Of a stretch of DNA of 64,000 bases, positions 1-8,306 are shown piece by piece. The first letter of the stretch is position 1. Each line of letters starts with the position of its first letter. The position numbers and the translations under genes are program-made. Under the pieces are notes generated by a model. The model was given only the letters and a program-made list of their open reading frames with translations. It was not told the DNA's origin and did no database searches. This DNA comes from Actinomycetes bacterium (GTDB lineage Bacteria > Actinomycetota > Actinomycetes > Mycobacteriales > Mycobacteriaceae), in NCBI GenBank assembly GCA_023404955.1, contig JAEXZY010000007.1:48748-112747 (forward strand), in the 5' to 3' direction.

Positions 1-1
1 G

Positions 2-1246
2 TCGGCGGTGCTCGCCAAGGACAAGGCGTTCTACATCTTCACCTCCGGCACCACGGGCATGCCGAAGGCCAGCGTGATGACGCACTATCGCTGGCTGCGT
101 GCGCTGGCCGGCTTCGGCGGCCTGGGAATGCGGCTCAACAGCAACGACACGCTGTACTGCTGCCTGCCGCTGTACCACAACAACGCGCTGACGGTCGCGC
201 TGTCCTCGGTGCTGAACTCCGGCGCGACGCTCGCGCTGGGCAAGTCGTTCTCGGCGTCGAAGTTCTGGGACGACGTGATCCGCTACGAGGCCACCGCGTT
301 CGTCTACATCGGTGAGATCTGCACCTACCTCCTCGGTAAGGAGGAGAAGCCGACCGACCGCCAGCACAAGGTCCGGGTGATTGCAGGCAACGGGCTGCGG
401 CCGGCGATCTGGGATGAGTTCACCGAACGGTTCGGCATCAAGCGGGTCTGCGAGTTCTACGCGGCCAGCGAGGGCAACACCGCGTTCGTCAACGTGCTCA
501 ACATCGACAAGACGACCGGCATCTGCCCCACCCCGGTGGCGTTCGTCGAGTACGACGAGGAGACCGGTGACCCCAAGCGTGACGAGAACGGCCGGCTGCG
601 GAAGGTGAAGACCGGCCAGCCGGGCCTGCTGTTGTCGAAGGTGAGCAACTTCCAGCCGTTCGACGGCTACACCGACAAAGAGGCCACCGAGAAGAAGCTG
701 GTGCGCGATGCCTTCAAGGAAGGCGACGTCTGGTTCAACACCGGCGATCTGATGCGTGCCCAGGGCTTCGGCCACGCCGCGTTCACCGACCGCCTCGGCG
801 ACACGTTCCGGTGGAAGGGCGAGAACGTCGCCACCACCGAGGTCGAGGCCGCGATCTCGACGGACCCGCAGGTCGAGGAGGCCACGGTGTTCGGTGTCGA
901 GGTGCCCGGCGCCGGTGGCCGGGCCGGTATGGCGGCCGTGCAGCTCAAGGAGGGCAAGGAGTTCGACGGCAAGTCGCTGGCCAAAGCCGCCTACGACAAG
1001 CTGCCCGGATATGCGGTGCCGCTGTTCGTCCGTGTGGTCGAGGAGCTCGCGCACACCTCGACGTTCAAGTCGCAGAAGGGGGACCTGCGTAAGGAGGGTT
1101 ACGGCAAGGCCTCCGGCGATGACGACGACTCCGAGGACGTGGAGATCGAGGATCCGATCTACGTGCTCTCGGGCAAGGACGAGGGCTACGTCGAGTTCTA
1201 CGACGAGTACCCCGAAGAGGTCGCCGCGGGCAAGAAGCCGAAGTAA
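2..1246 (+). CDS. fadD6: Long-chain fatty-acyl-CoA synthetase, 5' truncated by window
   Basis: This is the C-terminal two-thirds of an acyl-CoA synthetase that activates fatty acids with ATP and CoA. The reading frame is open from the first bases, so the true start lies upstream of the window. The AMP-binding signature FTSGTTGMPK sits near the beginning of the visible part, followed by YAASEGN (A5-like) and the NTGDL and DRLGDTFRWKGENV motifs of the very-long-chain/FATP-type synthetases. The C-terminus ends in an acidic stretch and YPEEVAAGKKPK. The position directly before folP2 and gpgS matches M. tuberculosis fadD6 (Rv1206), a protein of roughly 600 residues. Family assignment is firm; the exact chain-length preference is inferred from the family. 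Confidence 0.93.
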   Translation, partial: SAVLAKDKAFYIFTSGTTGMPKASVMTHYRWLRALAGFGGLGMRLNSNDTLYCCLPLYHNNALTVALSSVLNSGATLALGKSFSASKFWDDVIRYEATAFVYIGEICTYLLGKEEKPTDRQHKVRVIAGNGLRPAIWDEFTERFGIKRVCEFYAASEGNTAFVNVLNIDKTTGICPTPVAFVEYDEETGDPKRDENGRLRKVKTGQPGLLLSKVSNFQPFDGYTDKEATEKKLVRDAFKEGDVWFNTGDLMRAQGFGHAAFTDRLGDTFRWKGENVATTEVEAAISTDPQVEEATVFGVEVPGAGGRAGMAAVQLKEGKEFDGKSLAKAAYDKLPGYAVPLFVRVVEELAHTSTFKSQKGDLRKEGYGKASGDDDDSEDVEIEDPIYVLSGKDEGYVEFYDEYPEEVAAGKKPK

Positions 1247-1255
1247 CCGTGCGGT

Positions 1256-1298
1256 TTCGGCGTGCTTGTCGTCGCTGCGCGACGGCGAGCACGCCGAA
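1256..1298. terminator. Large dyad between fadD6 and folP2
   Basis: Perfect 11-bp arms TTCGGCGTGCT and AGCACGCCGAA enclose a further internal stem (GTCGTCG against CGACGGC, one G-T wobble), giving a stem of about 18 bp with a short CTGCG loop. It begins about 10 bases after the fadD6 stop. There is no T-tract, which is common for mycobacterial terminators. It could be a terminator or a copy of an extragenic palindromic repeat; a related short hairpin beginning TTCGGCG lies at 27728. Confidence 0.55.
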
Positions 1299-1323
1299 GT
1301 CGCTGGGTCCGTAGCCTGGGAAC

Positions 1324-2199
1324 GTGCAGTCGACGTTTCTCGGCCGGCCGGTGGCCGGTGATCGCGCGCTGATAATGGCGATCGTGAACCGGACGCCGGA
1401 CTCGTTCTACGACCGCGGCGCGACGTTCACCGACGAGTCCGCCAAGGAGGCCGCCCGCCGTGTGGTCGCCGACGGCGCCGACATCGTCGACGTGGGTGGC
1501 GTCAAGGCCGGGCCCGGGCAGGTCGTGGACGTCGATGAAGAGATCGCCCGCGTCGTCCCGTTCATCGAATGGCTGCGCGACACGTTCCCCGACCAGCTGA
1601 TCAGCGTCGATACCTGGCGCGCCGAAGTCGCCAAGCAGGCCTGCGCTGCGGGGGCCGACCTGATCAACGACACCTGGGGTGGTGCGGACCCCGATCTCCC
1701 GGGAGTCGCCGCCGACTTCAACGCGGGGCTGGTGTGTTCCCACACCGGCGGCGCGGTCCCGCGGACCCGGCCGTTCCGGGTGAACTACGGGATCACCGAG
1801 CGCGGAGTGGTCGATGACGTGCTCGCCGAGGTGACCGCGGCCGCCGAGAGGGCGCTGACCCACGGTGTCCGGCGCGACGGCATTCTCATCGATCCGACCC
1901 ACGATTTCGGCAAGAACACTTACCACGGTCTTAGTTTGTTGCGCCACGTGAAAGAGCTTGTAAACACTGGATGGCCCGTCCTGATGGCCCTGAGCAACAA
2001 GGATTTCGTCGGGGAGACTCTGGGTGTGGGACTCACCGAGCGCCTGGAGGGCACCCTGGCAGCGACCGCACTCGCGGCCGCCGAGGGAGCAGCCATGTTT
2101 CGTGTGCACGAGGTGGGCCCCACACGTCGGGTACTGGACATGGTGGCGTCGATCAACGGCGTCCGTCCGCCACAACGCACGGTGAGGGGACTGGCATGA
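1324..2199 (+). CDS. folP2: Dihydropteroate synthase homolog FolP2
   Basis: A 291-residue pterin-binding TIM-barrel protein of the dihydropteroate synthase family. It shows the N-terminal VNRTPDSFYDRG signature, the SVDTWRAEVAKQA segment with the second-strand Asp, and GADLINDTWGG. Mycobacteria carry two copies. The one located between fadD6 and gpgS corresponds to Rv1207 (FolP2), which lacks demonstrated dihydropteroate synthase activity, unlike folP1 of the folate operon; that is family knowledge and not visible here. The GTG start at 1324 directly precedes QSTFLGRPV. The stop overlaps the start of gpgS by 4 bp (ATGA), so the two are translationally coupled. Confidence 0.9.
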   Translation: MQSTFLGRPVAGDRALIMAIVNRTPDSFYDRGATFTDESAKEAARRVVADGADIVDVGGVKAGPGQVVDVDEEIARVVPFIEWLRDTFPDQLISVDTWRAEVAKQACAAGADLINDTWGGADPDLPGVAADFNAGLVCSHTGGAVPRTRPFRVNYGITERGVVDDVLAEVTAAAERALTHGVRRDGILIDPTHDFGKNTYHGLSLLRHVKELVNTGWPVLMALSNKDFVGETLGVGLTERLEGTLAATALAAAEGAAMFRVHEVGPTRRVLDMVASINGVRPPQRTVRGLA

Positions 2200-3155
2200 C
2201 GGTCTTGAGTGAGCGCGTCACGGGAATGGGCCCCCAGGGAATGGCCGAGCATCGCTGGTTGACCGACCACAGCTGGAGCCGTCCGGCTTGGACGGTTGCC
2301 GAGCTGGAGGCCGCGAAAAAGGGCCGCACCGTGTCGGTGGTGCTCCCTGCACTGAACGAAGAGGAGACCGTCGCGGGCGTGGTCGAGACGATCACACCGC
2401 TGCTCGGTGGATTGGTCGACGAGCTCGTGGTGCTCGATTCCGGGTCCACCGACGACACCGAGATCCGCGCCTTGGCGGCCGGGGCGCGGGTGATCAGCCG
2501 CGAGGCCGCACTGCCCGAGGTGGCGCCCCAGCCGGGCAAGGGCGAGGTGCTGTGGCGTTCGCTGGCCGCGACCACCGGTGATCTGATCGCGTTCGTCGAT
2601 TCCGATCTGCTCGATCCGGACCCGATGTTCGTGCCCAAGCTGCTCGGCCCGTTGCTCACCGCCGACGGCGTGCACCTGGTGAAAGGTTTCTACCGACGCC
2701 CGCTCAAGGTCAGTGGCCGCGAGGACGCCAACGGAGGCGGGCGCGTCACCGAGCTGGTGGCCCGGCCGCTGCTGGCCGCGTTGCGGCCCGAGCTGACCTG
2801 CCTGTACCAGCCGCTGGGCGGGGAGTACGCCGGCACCAGGGAGCTGCTGACCGCGGTGCCGTTCGCGCCCGGTTACGGGGTGGAGATCGGCCTGCTGGTC
2901 GACGCCTACGACCGGCTGGGTCTCGACGGGATCGCACAGGTCAACCTCGGTGTGCGCACCCACCGCAACCGTCCGCTGACCGAGTTGGCCTCGATGAGCC
3001 GCCAGGTCATCGCGACGCTGCTGCAGCGCTGCGGCATCCCCGATTCCGGGGTCGGCCTGACGCAGTTCTTCGCCGACGGCGAGGACTACACGCCGCGTAC
3101 GTCGTCGGTCTCGCTGGACGACCGGCCCCCGATGGTGACGTTGCGCCCCCGCTGA
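2196..3155 (+). CDS. gpgS: Glucosyl-3-phosphoglycerate synthase
   Basis: A GT81/GT-A glycosyltransferase of 319 residues that transfers glucose from a nucleotide sugar to 3-phosphoglycerate, the first step toward glucosylglycerate and methylglucose lipopolysaccharide. Visible motifs are PALNEEE at 51-57, DSGSTDD at 81-87 and the metal-binding DSD at 135-137. The ATG at 2196 overlaps the folP2 stop (ATGA), which fixes the start; an open frame extends upstream but lies antisense-like within folP2. Length and order match Rv1208 (324 residues). Its position near glgA/glgC groups glucan and methylglucan metabolism genes. Confidence 0.95.
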   Translation: MTVLSERVTGMGPQGMAEHRWLTDHSWSRPAWTVAELEAAKKGRTVSVVLPALNEEETVAGVVETITPLLGGLVDELVVLDSGSTDDTEIRALAAGARVISREAALPEVAPQPGKGEVLWRSLAATTGDLIAFVDSDLLDPDPMFVPKLLGPLLTADGVHLVKGFYRRPLKVSGREDANGGGRVTELVARPLLAALRPELTCLYQPLGGEYAGTRELLTAVPFAPGYGVEIGLLVDAYDRLGLDGIAQVNLGVRTHRNRPLTELASMSRQVIATLLQRCGIPDSGVGLTQFFADGEDYTPRTSSVSLDDRPPMVTLRPR

Positions 3156-3205
3156 CATCTGCGGCTGACACTGATCTTGTCGGTGCGGTCAGGCAGTATC
3201 GACGT

Positions 3206-3517
3206 GTGACGCTCGTTCTGCTGTACCTCGTCGTGCTGGTGCTCGTCGGCATCGTGCTGTTCGCGATCGGCAGTGTGCTGTTCGGCCGGGGTGAGGTGCT
3301 GCCGCCGCTGCCGCAGGCCACCACGGCCACCTCGCTGCCCGCCAGTGAGATCACCGGTGCGGACGTCGAGGCGCTCAAGTTCACCCAGACGCTGCGGGGT
3401 TACAAGGCCAGTGAGGTCGACTGGGCGCTCGAGCGCCTGGGTCGGGAAATCGATCAACTCCGCGCGGAGCTCGCACAAGTGCAGGAACCGCGCGACGTCC
3501 CGCAGCACGGGACATGA
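3206..3517 (+). CDS. Small membrane-anchored DivIVA-domain protein
   Basis: A 103-residue protein with one N-terminal membrane helix (LVLLYLVVLVLVGIVLFAIG), a short linker, and a C-terminal DivIVA-type segment with the characteristic FTQTLRGYKASEVDWALERL followed by a predicted coiled coil (LGREIDQLRAELAQVQ). DivIVA/Wag31 proteins mark poles and scaffold cell growth in actinobacteria; this short membrane-tethered version corresponds to Rv1209 by order. A GTG start at 3206 is used. The stop overlaps the tag start by 4 bp, so it is coupled to a DNA-repair gene. The cellular role is not established. Confidence 0.88.
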   Translation: MTLVLLYLVVLVLVGIVLFAIGSVLFGRGEVLPPLPQATTATSLPASEITGADVEALKFTQTLRGYKASEVDWALERLGREIDQLRAELAQVQEPRDVPQHGT

Positions 3518-4104
3518 CGGTCACGGCCGACGGTCGGGTCCGGTGCGGCTGGATCGACGAGGCGCGCCTGTCGGACGAGGACTTCGTGCTCTACCGCGAT
3601 TATCACGACACCGAGTGGGGGCGGCCGCTGCGCGATTCGGGTGCGCTGTTCGAGCGGATCAGCCTCGAAGCGTTCCAGAGCGGTCTGTCGTGGCTCATCA
3701 TCCTGCGCAAGCGCGAGAACTTCCGTGCCGCATTCGACGGATTCGACGCCGAGCGGGTCGCCCGCTACACCGAGCGCGACGTCGAGCGGCTGATGTCCGA
3801 TGCAGGCATCGTGCGCAACCGATCCAAGATCGAGGCCACCATCGCCAATGCGCGCGCCGCCATCGACCTCGTCGACGCGGGCGGGGACCTGGCCGAGCTG
3901 CTGTGGTCCTTCGCTCCCGCTGACCGGCCACGGCCCGCCGACCTGTCCGGGGTGCCGGCCACATCGCCGGAATCGATTGCGATGGCCAAAGAGCTCAAAC
4001 GGCGCGGATTCCGGTTCGTCGGCCCGACGACGGCGTACGCGCTGATGCAGGCGACCGGCATGGTGGATGACCACGTCGCCGACTGTTGGGTGCCACGCGC
4101 ATGA
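3514..4104 (+). CDS. tag: DNA-3-methyladenine glycosylase I
   Basis: A 196-residue base-excision glycosylase that removes 3-methyladenine from alkylated DNA. The zinc-binding residues of the Tag family are all present: Cys in RCGW near residue 10, His in YHDTEWG, and the C-terminal His and Cys in DDHVADCW. The EAFQSGLSW and RNRSKIEATIANA segments are also typical. The ATG at 3514 overlaps the preceding stop (ATGA). The stop in turn overlaps the ATG of the methyltransferase gene at 4101, so three genes form a tightly coupled unit. It is equivalent to Rv1210 (tagA). Confidence 0.95.
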   Translation: MTVTADGRVRCGWIDEARLSDEDFVLYRDYHDTEWGRPLRDSGALFERISLEAFQSGLSWLIILRKRENFRAAFDGFDAERVARYTERDVERLMSDAGIVRNRSKIEATIANARAAIDLVDAGGDLAELLWSFAPADRPRPADLSGVPATSPESIAMAKELKRRGFRFVGPTTAYALMQATGMVDDHVADCWVPRA

Positions 4105-4931
4105 GCGCCGAGGCGGTCGCCCGCACTGCGCTCGTCGTGGCCGCCATTCGAGCCCGCGAGTCGGCGCAGGAGCAGCCGTTGTTCCACGATCCGTTCGCGG
4201 CACGCCTGGCTGGGCCGGCCGGCCGGGATGCGCTGGCGGGCATGGTTGCGCAGGCCGGTGAGCAATCGACGGTGCAGATCGTGGTGCGCACCCGGTTCTG
4301 GGACCAGGCGCTGCTGCGGGCGGCACAGTCCGCCCACCAGGTCGTCCTGCTGGCGGCAGGCATGGACGCCCGCGCGTTCCGGCTGCCGTGGCCGTCTGAG
4401 ACGACGGTCTTCGAGGTGGATCAGCCCGCCGTCATCGCGGCCAAGAATGCAGCGTTGTCAGGGGAGCAGCCCCGCTGCACACGGGTGGCCCTCGGCGCCG
4501 ACCTGGCCGAGGGGGACTGGCCGGCGGCGTTGACGGCGTCAGGGCTGAATCCCCGTCAGCCCAGCGCGTGGTTGATCGAAGGCCTGTTGCAGTACCTCGA
4601 CGAACCGGCGGTGCGCACCCTGTTACGCCGGGTCGACGCGCTGTCGGCGCCCGGATCGGTGCTGCTGTTCGACGTCGTGAGCCGAGCTCTGCTCACGTCG
4701 CCGGTCCTGGCGGAGGTGCTCGAAGCGATGGCTGCCGCCGGCTCACCGTGGCTGTTCGGCAGCGACGACCCCGGCGGGCTGGTCGAGCCGCTGGGCTGGT
4801 CCGCTGCAGTCACCGACATGACCGAGCCGGGCATCGCCTATGGACGGTGGCAGACCGGCGATGCCCCCGTCGGCGGCGGGTACTTCGTCGAGGCGCACGC
4901 GCGCCGAGAGGAGCCGAAGGCGCAGCTATAG
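4101..4931 (+). CDS. SAM-dependent methyltransferase, LCM/TIGR00027-like family
   Basis: A 276-residue class I methyltransferase resembling leucine carboxyl methyltransferases and the large mycobacterial family of putative SAM-dependent methyltransferases. The DPFAARL segment, RTRFWDQALL, the SAM-binding loop VVLLAAGMDARAFRL, the acidic VFEVDQP motif and WLIEGLLQYL are recognisable. Substrate is unknown; members of this family are often annotated only as putative methyltransferases. The ATG at 4101 overlaps the tag stop; a TTG five codons upstream is possible but lies inside tag. It is probably cotranscribed with tag. Confidence 0.85.
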   Translation: MSAEAVARTALVVAAIRARESAQEQPLFHDPFAARLAGPAGRDALAGMVAQAGEQSTVQIVVRTRFWDQALLRAAQSAHQVVLLAAGMDARAFRLPWPSETTVFEVDQPAVIAAKNAALSGEQPRCTRVALGADLAEGDWPAALTASGLNPRQPSAWLIEGLLQYLDEPAVRTLLRRVDALSAPGSVLLFDVVSRALLTSPVLAEVLEAMAAAGSPWLFGSDDPGGLVEPLGWSAAVTDMTEPGIAYGRWQTGDAPVGGGYFVEAHARREEPKAQL

Positions 4932-5060
4932 CGGGTCTTTGCACACGAGGCGACGTGGATAGGGAACAATGGACGTCTGAAGCAGTTCAGCGCCGATGCT
5001 GTCAGCGTTCGACGTCATCGGTGCGTGCACGACCAATCGGGCCCTGACGGGCACGCCCAT

Positions 5061-5070
5061 GTGGAGGAGG
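5061..5070 (+). promoter_or_regulatory. Strong ribosome binding site of the DUF3117 gene
   Basis: The stretch GTGGAGGAGG ends 6 bases before the ATG at 5077 and gives near-complete complementarity to the 16S anti-Shine-Dalgarno sequence. It decides the start of the short DUF3117 gene against the longer upstream in-frame ATG at 4996. Confidence 0.75.
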
Positions 5071-5076
5071 CACTCG

Positions 5077-5244
5077 ATGGCGGCGATGAAGCCCCGGACC
5101 GGCGACGGTCCACTGGAAGCAACCAAGGAGGGGCGCGGCATCGTGATGCGGGTACCACTGGAAGGCGGTGGACGGCTGGTCGTCGAGCTGACTCCCGATG
5201 AGGCGGCCGCCCTCGGCGACGAACTCAAGGGCGTCACCAGCTAG
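5077..5244 (+). CDS. DUF3117 small protein
   Basis: A 55-residue protein beginning MAAMKPRTGDGPLEATKEG and ending in a conserved acidic/leucine segment (VELTPDEAAALGDEL). This is the DUF3117 family, found throughout actinobacteria and very strongly conserved (Rv1211c position/Rv1209-1213 block), but without a known function. The start is chosen from the excellent ribosome binding site and from the family's usual length of about 55 residues. It faces glgA convergently with only 12 bp between the stops. Confidence 0.9.
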   Translation: MAAMKPRTGDGPLEATKEGRGIVMRVPLEGGGRLVVELTPDEAAALGDELKGVTS

Positions 5245-5256
5245 CGCGCCGGGCGC

Positions 5257-6429
5257 TCAACAGACCTTGTGGTAGATCTCCAGGGTCTGTTCGGCGATCT
5301 GTGCCCACGAGAACTCCTCGATACACCGGGCCCGTCCCGCGGCGCCGAACGTCGCGGCGCGCTGCGGGTCGGCCACCAGGGAGTTGACGGCCGCGGCGAG
5401 GTCACGCTCGAACGCAGCCGTCTCGTTCGGGTCGTAGTGCACCAGCAGGCCCGTACGGCCGTCGTCGACCACCTCGGGGATGCCGCCGACATCGGACGCG
5501 ACGACCGCCGTCGCACACGCCATCGCCTCGAGATTGACGATGCCCAGCGGTTCGTACACGGATGGGCACACGAAAGCTGTTGCCGCCGTGAGGATCTCGC
5601 GGATCTTGGCGGTTGGCAGCATCTCACGCACCCAGAACACGCCGGTGCGGGCGGCCGACAATTCCTGGACCGCAGAGGCCACCTCCTCGGCGATCTCCGG
5701 CGTGTCAGGCGCCCCGGCGCAGAGTACGAGCTGCACTTCCGGAGAGAAGTGATGCGCAGCGGCGACCAGGTGCGCGACGCCCTTCTGCCGCGTGATCCGA
5801 CCGACGAACGCGACGATCGGGCGGGTCGGATCGACACCGAGGTCGGCCAGCACGGACTGGGCAGGATCGGGTTCGGTGTCGGATGGAGCGGGGTACCAGA
5901 CGTCGGTGTCGATGCCATTGCGCACCACATGCACCCGGTCGGGATCGAGCGCCGGGTAGGTGCGCAGTACGTCGCCGCGCATCCCGGAGCTGACGGCGAT
6001 CACCGCGTCGGCGGCTTCCACGGCCGTCTTCTCGACCCATGACGAGATGCGATACCCGCCGCCGAGCTGCTCGGCCTTCCACGGCCGCATCGGCTCGAGC
6101 GAGTGCGCGGTGAGCACATGCGGTACCCCGTAGAGCAGCGCCGCCAGATGTCCGGCCATGCCGGTGTACCAGGTGTGCGAATGCACGACCGTGGCCTCCG
6201 AACTGCTGTTCACCATGGTCAGGTCGGCCGACAGCGTGGCCAGCGCGGCGTTGGCTCCTGCCAGCGCCGGATCGGGCGCGGCGACTGTCACTCCTGGGCG
6301 CGGCGCACCCATGCAGTGCACGTCGACCTCGCAGAGGTGACGCAACTGCGCGACCAATTCGGTGACGTGGACCCCGGCGCCGCCGTAGACCTCCGGTGGG
6401 TACTCCCGCGTCATCATCGCCACTCGCAT
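5257..6429 (-). CDS. glgA: Glycogen synthase / ADP-glucose maltosyltransferase (GlgA/GlgM)
   Basis: A 390-residue GT4 glycosyltransferase. The N-terminus MTREYPPEVYGGAGVHVTEL carries the glycogen-synthase-like sugar-nucleotide loop; later come GRITRQKGVAHLV and the C-terminal donor-binding YEPLGIVNLEAMA with its E-x7-E arrangement. In mycobacteria this enzyme (Rv1212c) makes maltose-1-phosphate from ADP-glucose and glucose-1-phosphate, feeding the GlgE alpha-glucan pathway. The ATG at 6429 gives the family's standard N-terminus; an upstream in-frame start adds only unlikely sequence. It is divergent from glgC, which supplies ADP-glucose, across a 155-bp intergenic region with repeats. Confidence 0.95.
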   Translation of the reverse strand: MRVAMMTREYPPEVYGGAGVHVTELVAQLRHLCEVDVHCMGAPRPGVTVAAPDPALAGANAALATLSADLTMVNSSSEATVVHSHTWYTGMAGHLAALLYGVPHVLTAHSLEPMRPWKAEQLGGGYRISSWVEKTAVEAADAVIAVSSGMRGDVLRTYPALDPDRVHVVRNGIDTDVWYPAPSDTEPDPAQSVLADLGVDPTRPIVAFVGRITRQKGVAHLVAAAHHFSPEVQLVLCAGAPDTPEIAEEVASAVQELSAARTGVFWVREMLPTAKIREILTAATAFVCPSVYEPLGIVNLEAMACATAVVASDVGGIPEVVDDGRTGLLVHYDPNETAAFERDLAAAVNSLVADPQRAATFGAAGRARCIEEFSWAQIAEQTLEIYHKVC

Positions 6430-6477
6430 GCAGTGACCGTACCCAGATGGAGCGACGGCTCGCGCCGCATCCTCAAT

Positions 6478-6524
6478 TGTCTTGATGCACATGTCTTGAT
6501 GCCCTCTTCGTGGTGAGCAAGACA
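6478..6524. promoter_or_regulatory. Repeat array in the glgA/glgC intergenic region
   Basis: The 11-bp sequence TGTCTTGATGC occurs twice in direct orientation, at 6478-6488 and 6492-6502 (14-bp period), and its core appears inverted as CAAGACA at 6518-6524. This lies 49-95 bp upstream of glgA and 61-107 bp upstream of glgC, a suitable place for a shared regulator. No regulator is identified. Confidence 0.5.
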
Positions 6525-6572
6525 GAACGCGCCAATGCCTGCCAATAGCTGGCCCCCGTCACCACCTGCCGA

Positions 6573-6578
6573 TAGGTT
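6573..6578 (+). promoter_or_regulatory. glgC: Candidate -10 element of glgC (leaderless)
   Basis: TAGGTT matches the mycobacterial TANNNT -10 pattern and ends 6 bases before the glgC ATG, so transcription would begin at or next to the start codon. No Shine-Dalgarno sequence is seen, consistent with a leaderless transcript. Confidence 0.45.
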
Positions 6579-6584
6579 GGTTTC

Positions 6585-7799
6585 ATGAGGGAAGCGCCAC
6601 ACGTGCTGGGCATCGTCCTCGCCGGCGGAGAAGGTAAGCGGCTGTATCCGTTGACAGCCGACCGGGCCAAGCCCGCGGTTCCGTTCGGAGGCGCCTACCG
6701 GCTGATCGACTTCGTGCTCTCGAATCTGGTCAACGCTCGATACCTGCGGATCTGCGTTCTCACCCAATACAAGTCGCATTCGCTGGATCGCCACATCTCG
6801 CAGAACTGGCGGCTGTCGGGGCTTGCCGGTGAGTACATCACCCCGGTGCCGGCCCAGCAGCGTCTCGGTCCGCGGTGGTACACCGGCTCTGCCGATGCGA
6901 TCTACCAGTCGATGAACCTGATCTACGACGAGGACCCCGACTACATCGTGATCTTCGGCGCCGATCACGTCTACCGGATGGATCCGGAGCAGATGGTGCA
7001 GCAGCACATCGAGAGCGGCGCCGGCGCGACCGTTGCGGGTATTCGCGTGCCTCGCGCCGAGGCCAGCGCTTTCGGATGCATCGATGCGGACGACTCCGGA
7101 CGTATCCGCGGGTTCATCGAGAAGCCGACCGACCCGCCGGGCACGCCGGACGACCCGGAGCAGACGTTCGTGTCGATGGGCAACTACATCTTCACCACGA
7201 AGGTGCTGATCGACGCGATCCGCGCCGATGCCGAAGACGACGACTCCGACCACGACATGGGCGGCGACATCATCCCGCGGCTGGTGTCCGACGGCATGGC
7301 GTCGGTGTACGACTTCAACAACAACGAGGTGCCGGGGGCGACGGAGCGCGACCACGGTTACTGGCGTGATGTCGGGACGCTGGACGCGTTCTACGACGCG
7401 CACATGGACCTGGTGTCGGTGCACCCGATCTTCAACCTCTACAACAAGCGGTGGCCCATCCGCGGCAGCTCCGAGAACCTGGCGCCGGCCAAGTTCGTCA
7501 ACGGCGGCTCGGCGCAGGAGTCAGTCGTCGGCGCCGGCAGCATCATCTCGGCGGCGTCCGTGCGTAACTCGGTGCTGTCGTCGAATGTCGCTGTCGACGA
7601 CGGCGCGATCGTCGAGGGCAGTGTGATCATGCCGGGCGCGCGGATCGGTCGCGGCGCAGTGGTGCGGCACGCCATCCTCGACAAGAACGTCGTGGTGGGG
7701 CCGGGAGAGATGGTCGGCGTCGATCTGGACAAGGACCGGGAAAGGTTCTCGGTCAGCGCGGGTGGCGTGGTGGCCGTCGGCAAGGGCGTCTGGGTTTAA
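6585..7799 (+). CDS. glgC: Glucose-1-phosphate adenylyltransferase
   Basis: A 404-residue ADP-glucose pyrophosphorylase that makes ADP-glucose for alpha-glucan and trehalose synthesis. It has the N-terminal nucleotide-binding LAGGEGKRLYPLTADRAKPA, the substrate-binding GSADAIYQSMN and FGADHVYRMD segments, IEKPTDPPGTPDD, and a left-handed beta-helix C-terminus with hexapeptide-like repeats (about residues 300-400). It is the same length as the M. tuberculosis enzyme (Rv1213). It is divergent from glgA, and its stop overlaps the stop of the convergent next gene by 3 bases. Confidence 0.97.
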   Translation: MREAPHVLGIVLAGGEGKRLYPLTADRAKPAVPFGGAYRLIDFVLSNLVNARYLRICVLTQYKSHSLDRHISQNWRLSGLAGEYITPVPAQQRLGPRWYTGSADAIYQSMNLIYDEDPDYIVIFGADHVYRMDPEQMVQQHIESGAGATVAGIRVPRAEASAFGCIDADDSGRIRGFIEKPTDPPGTPDDPEQTFVSMGNYIFTTKVLIDAIRADAEDDDSDHDMGGDIIPRLVSDGMASVYDFNNNEVPGATERDHGYWRDVGTLDAFYDAHMDLVSVHPIFNLYNKRWPIRGSSENLAPAKFVNGGSAQESVVGAGSIISAASVRNSVLSSNVAVDDGAIVEGSVIMPGARIGRGAVVRHAILDKNVVVGPGEMVGVDLDKDRERFSVSAGGVVAVGKGVWV

Positions 7800-8284
7800 T
7801 CCGCGGGTTCGGCCAGGCGGCGCGGGCGGTCCGAGAGCGGCCACACGTACGGCAGGTCGTCGGGCACGTCGGGAAACAGCGGACGGTAGTGATCCGGGAG
7901 CTTGCGCACCAGCGCCGACTGATGGCTGCGATGCACCGCAGGGTCGCCGAGCCAGGGCGGGAGGTCACCCGCCGCGGCGAGCTCCTCTTGCGTGCGGATG
8001 ACCGTCAGCCCGGTGCCCGCCGTCAGGTCGGCGCGCAGGGTGACCGCGCACGTGTCCGCCCGGCCCAGCCCGCACCACACATCGCAGATCTCCAGCCCGT
8101 AGCGCACGACCGCCTCTTCGTATCCGGCCCACATCTTCGCGGCCGGATGGTTGCGCCAGCCATAGCCCGGAACCGTGAGCGCCCGCAGCACCTGGATGGT
8201 CTCCGCGCGCTGCTTGCCCAGGCGGCGGGCGTCGAGAACGCCGGCCGAGTCGGCGAAGCCGGGATACGGCAGGAAGGTCTGCAT
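7796..8284 (-). CDS. MSMEG_6728-family protein, pyrimidine-dimer glycosylase-like
   Basis: A 162-residue protein beginning MQTFLPYPGFADSAGVLD, with the conserved RRLGKQRAETIQVLRAL and GWRNHPAAKMW motifs. Proteins of this type are grouped with phage-type pyrimidine dimer DNA glycosylase/endonuclease V-like folds, and in mycobacteria are called the MSMEG_6728 family. The short length and the conserved Arg/Lys/Glu/His residues of the N-terminus support the assignment; activity has not been shown to my knowledge. It ends in the last codon of glgC on the opposite strand. Confidence 0.75.
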   Translation of the reverse strand: MQTFLPYPGFADSAGVLDARRLGKQRAETIQVLRALTVPGYGWRNHPAAKMWAGYEEAVVRYGLEICDVWCGLGRADTCAVTLRADLTAGTGLTVIRTQEELAAAGDLPPWLGDPAVHRSHQSALVRKLPDHYRPLFPDVPDDLPYVWPLSDRPRRLAEPAD

Positions 8285-8306
8285 GCCGACCCGAGTACCC
8301 GGGTCG

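Noticed and set aside
1198..2175. Long minus-strand open frame across folP2
   Set aside because: It is antisense to a well-recognised dihydropteroate synthase and its product is His/Arg-rich with no family signature, typical of high-GC shadow frames.
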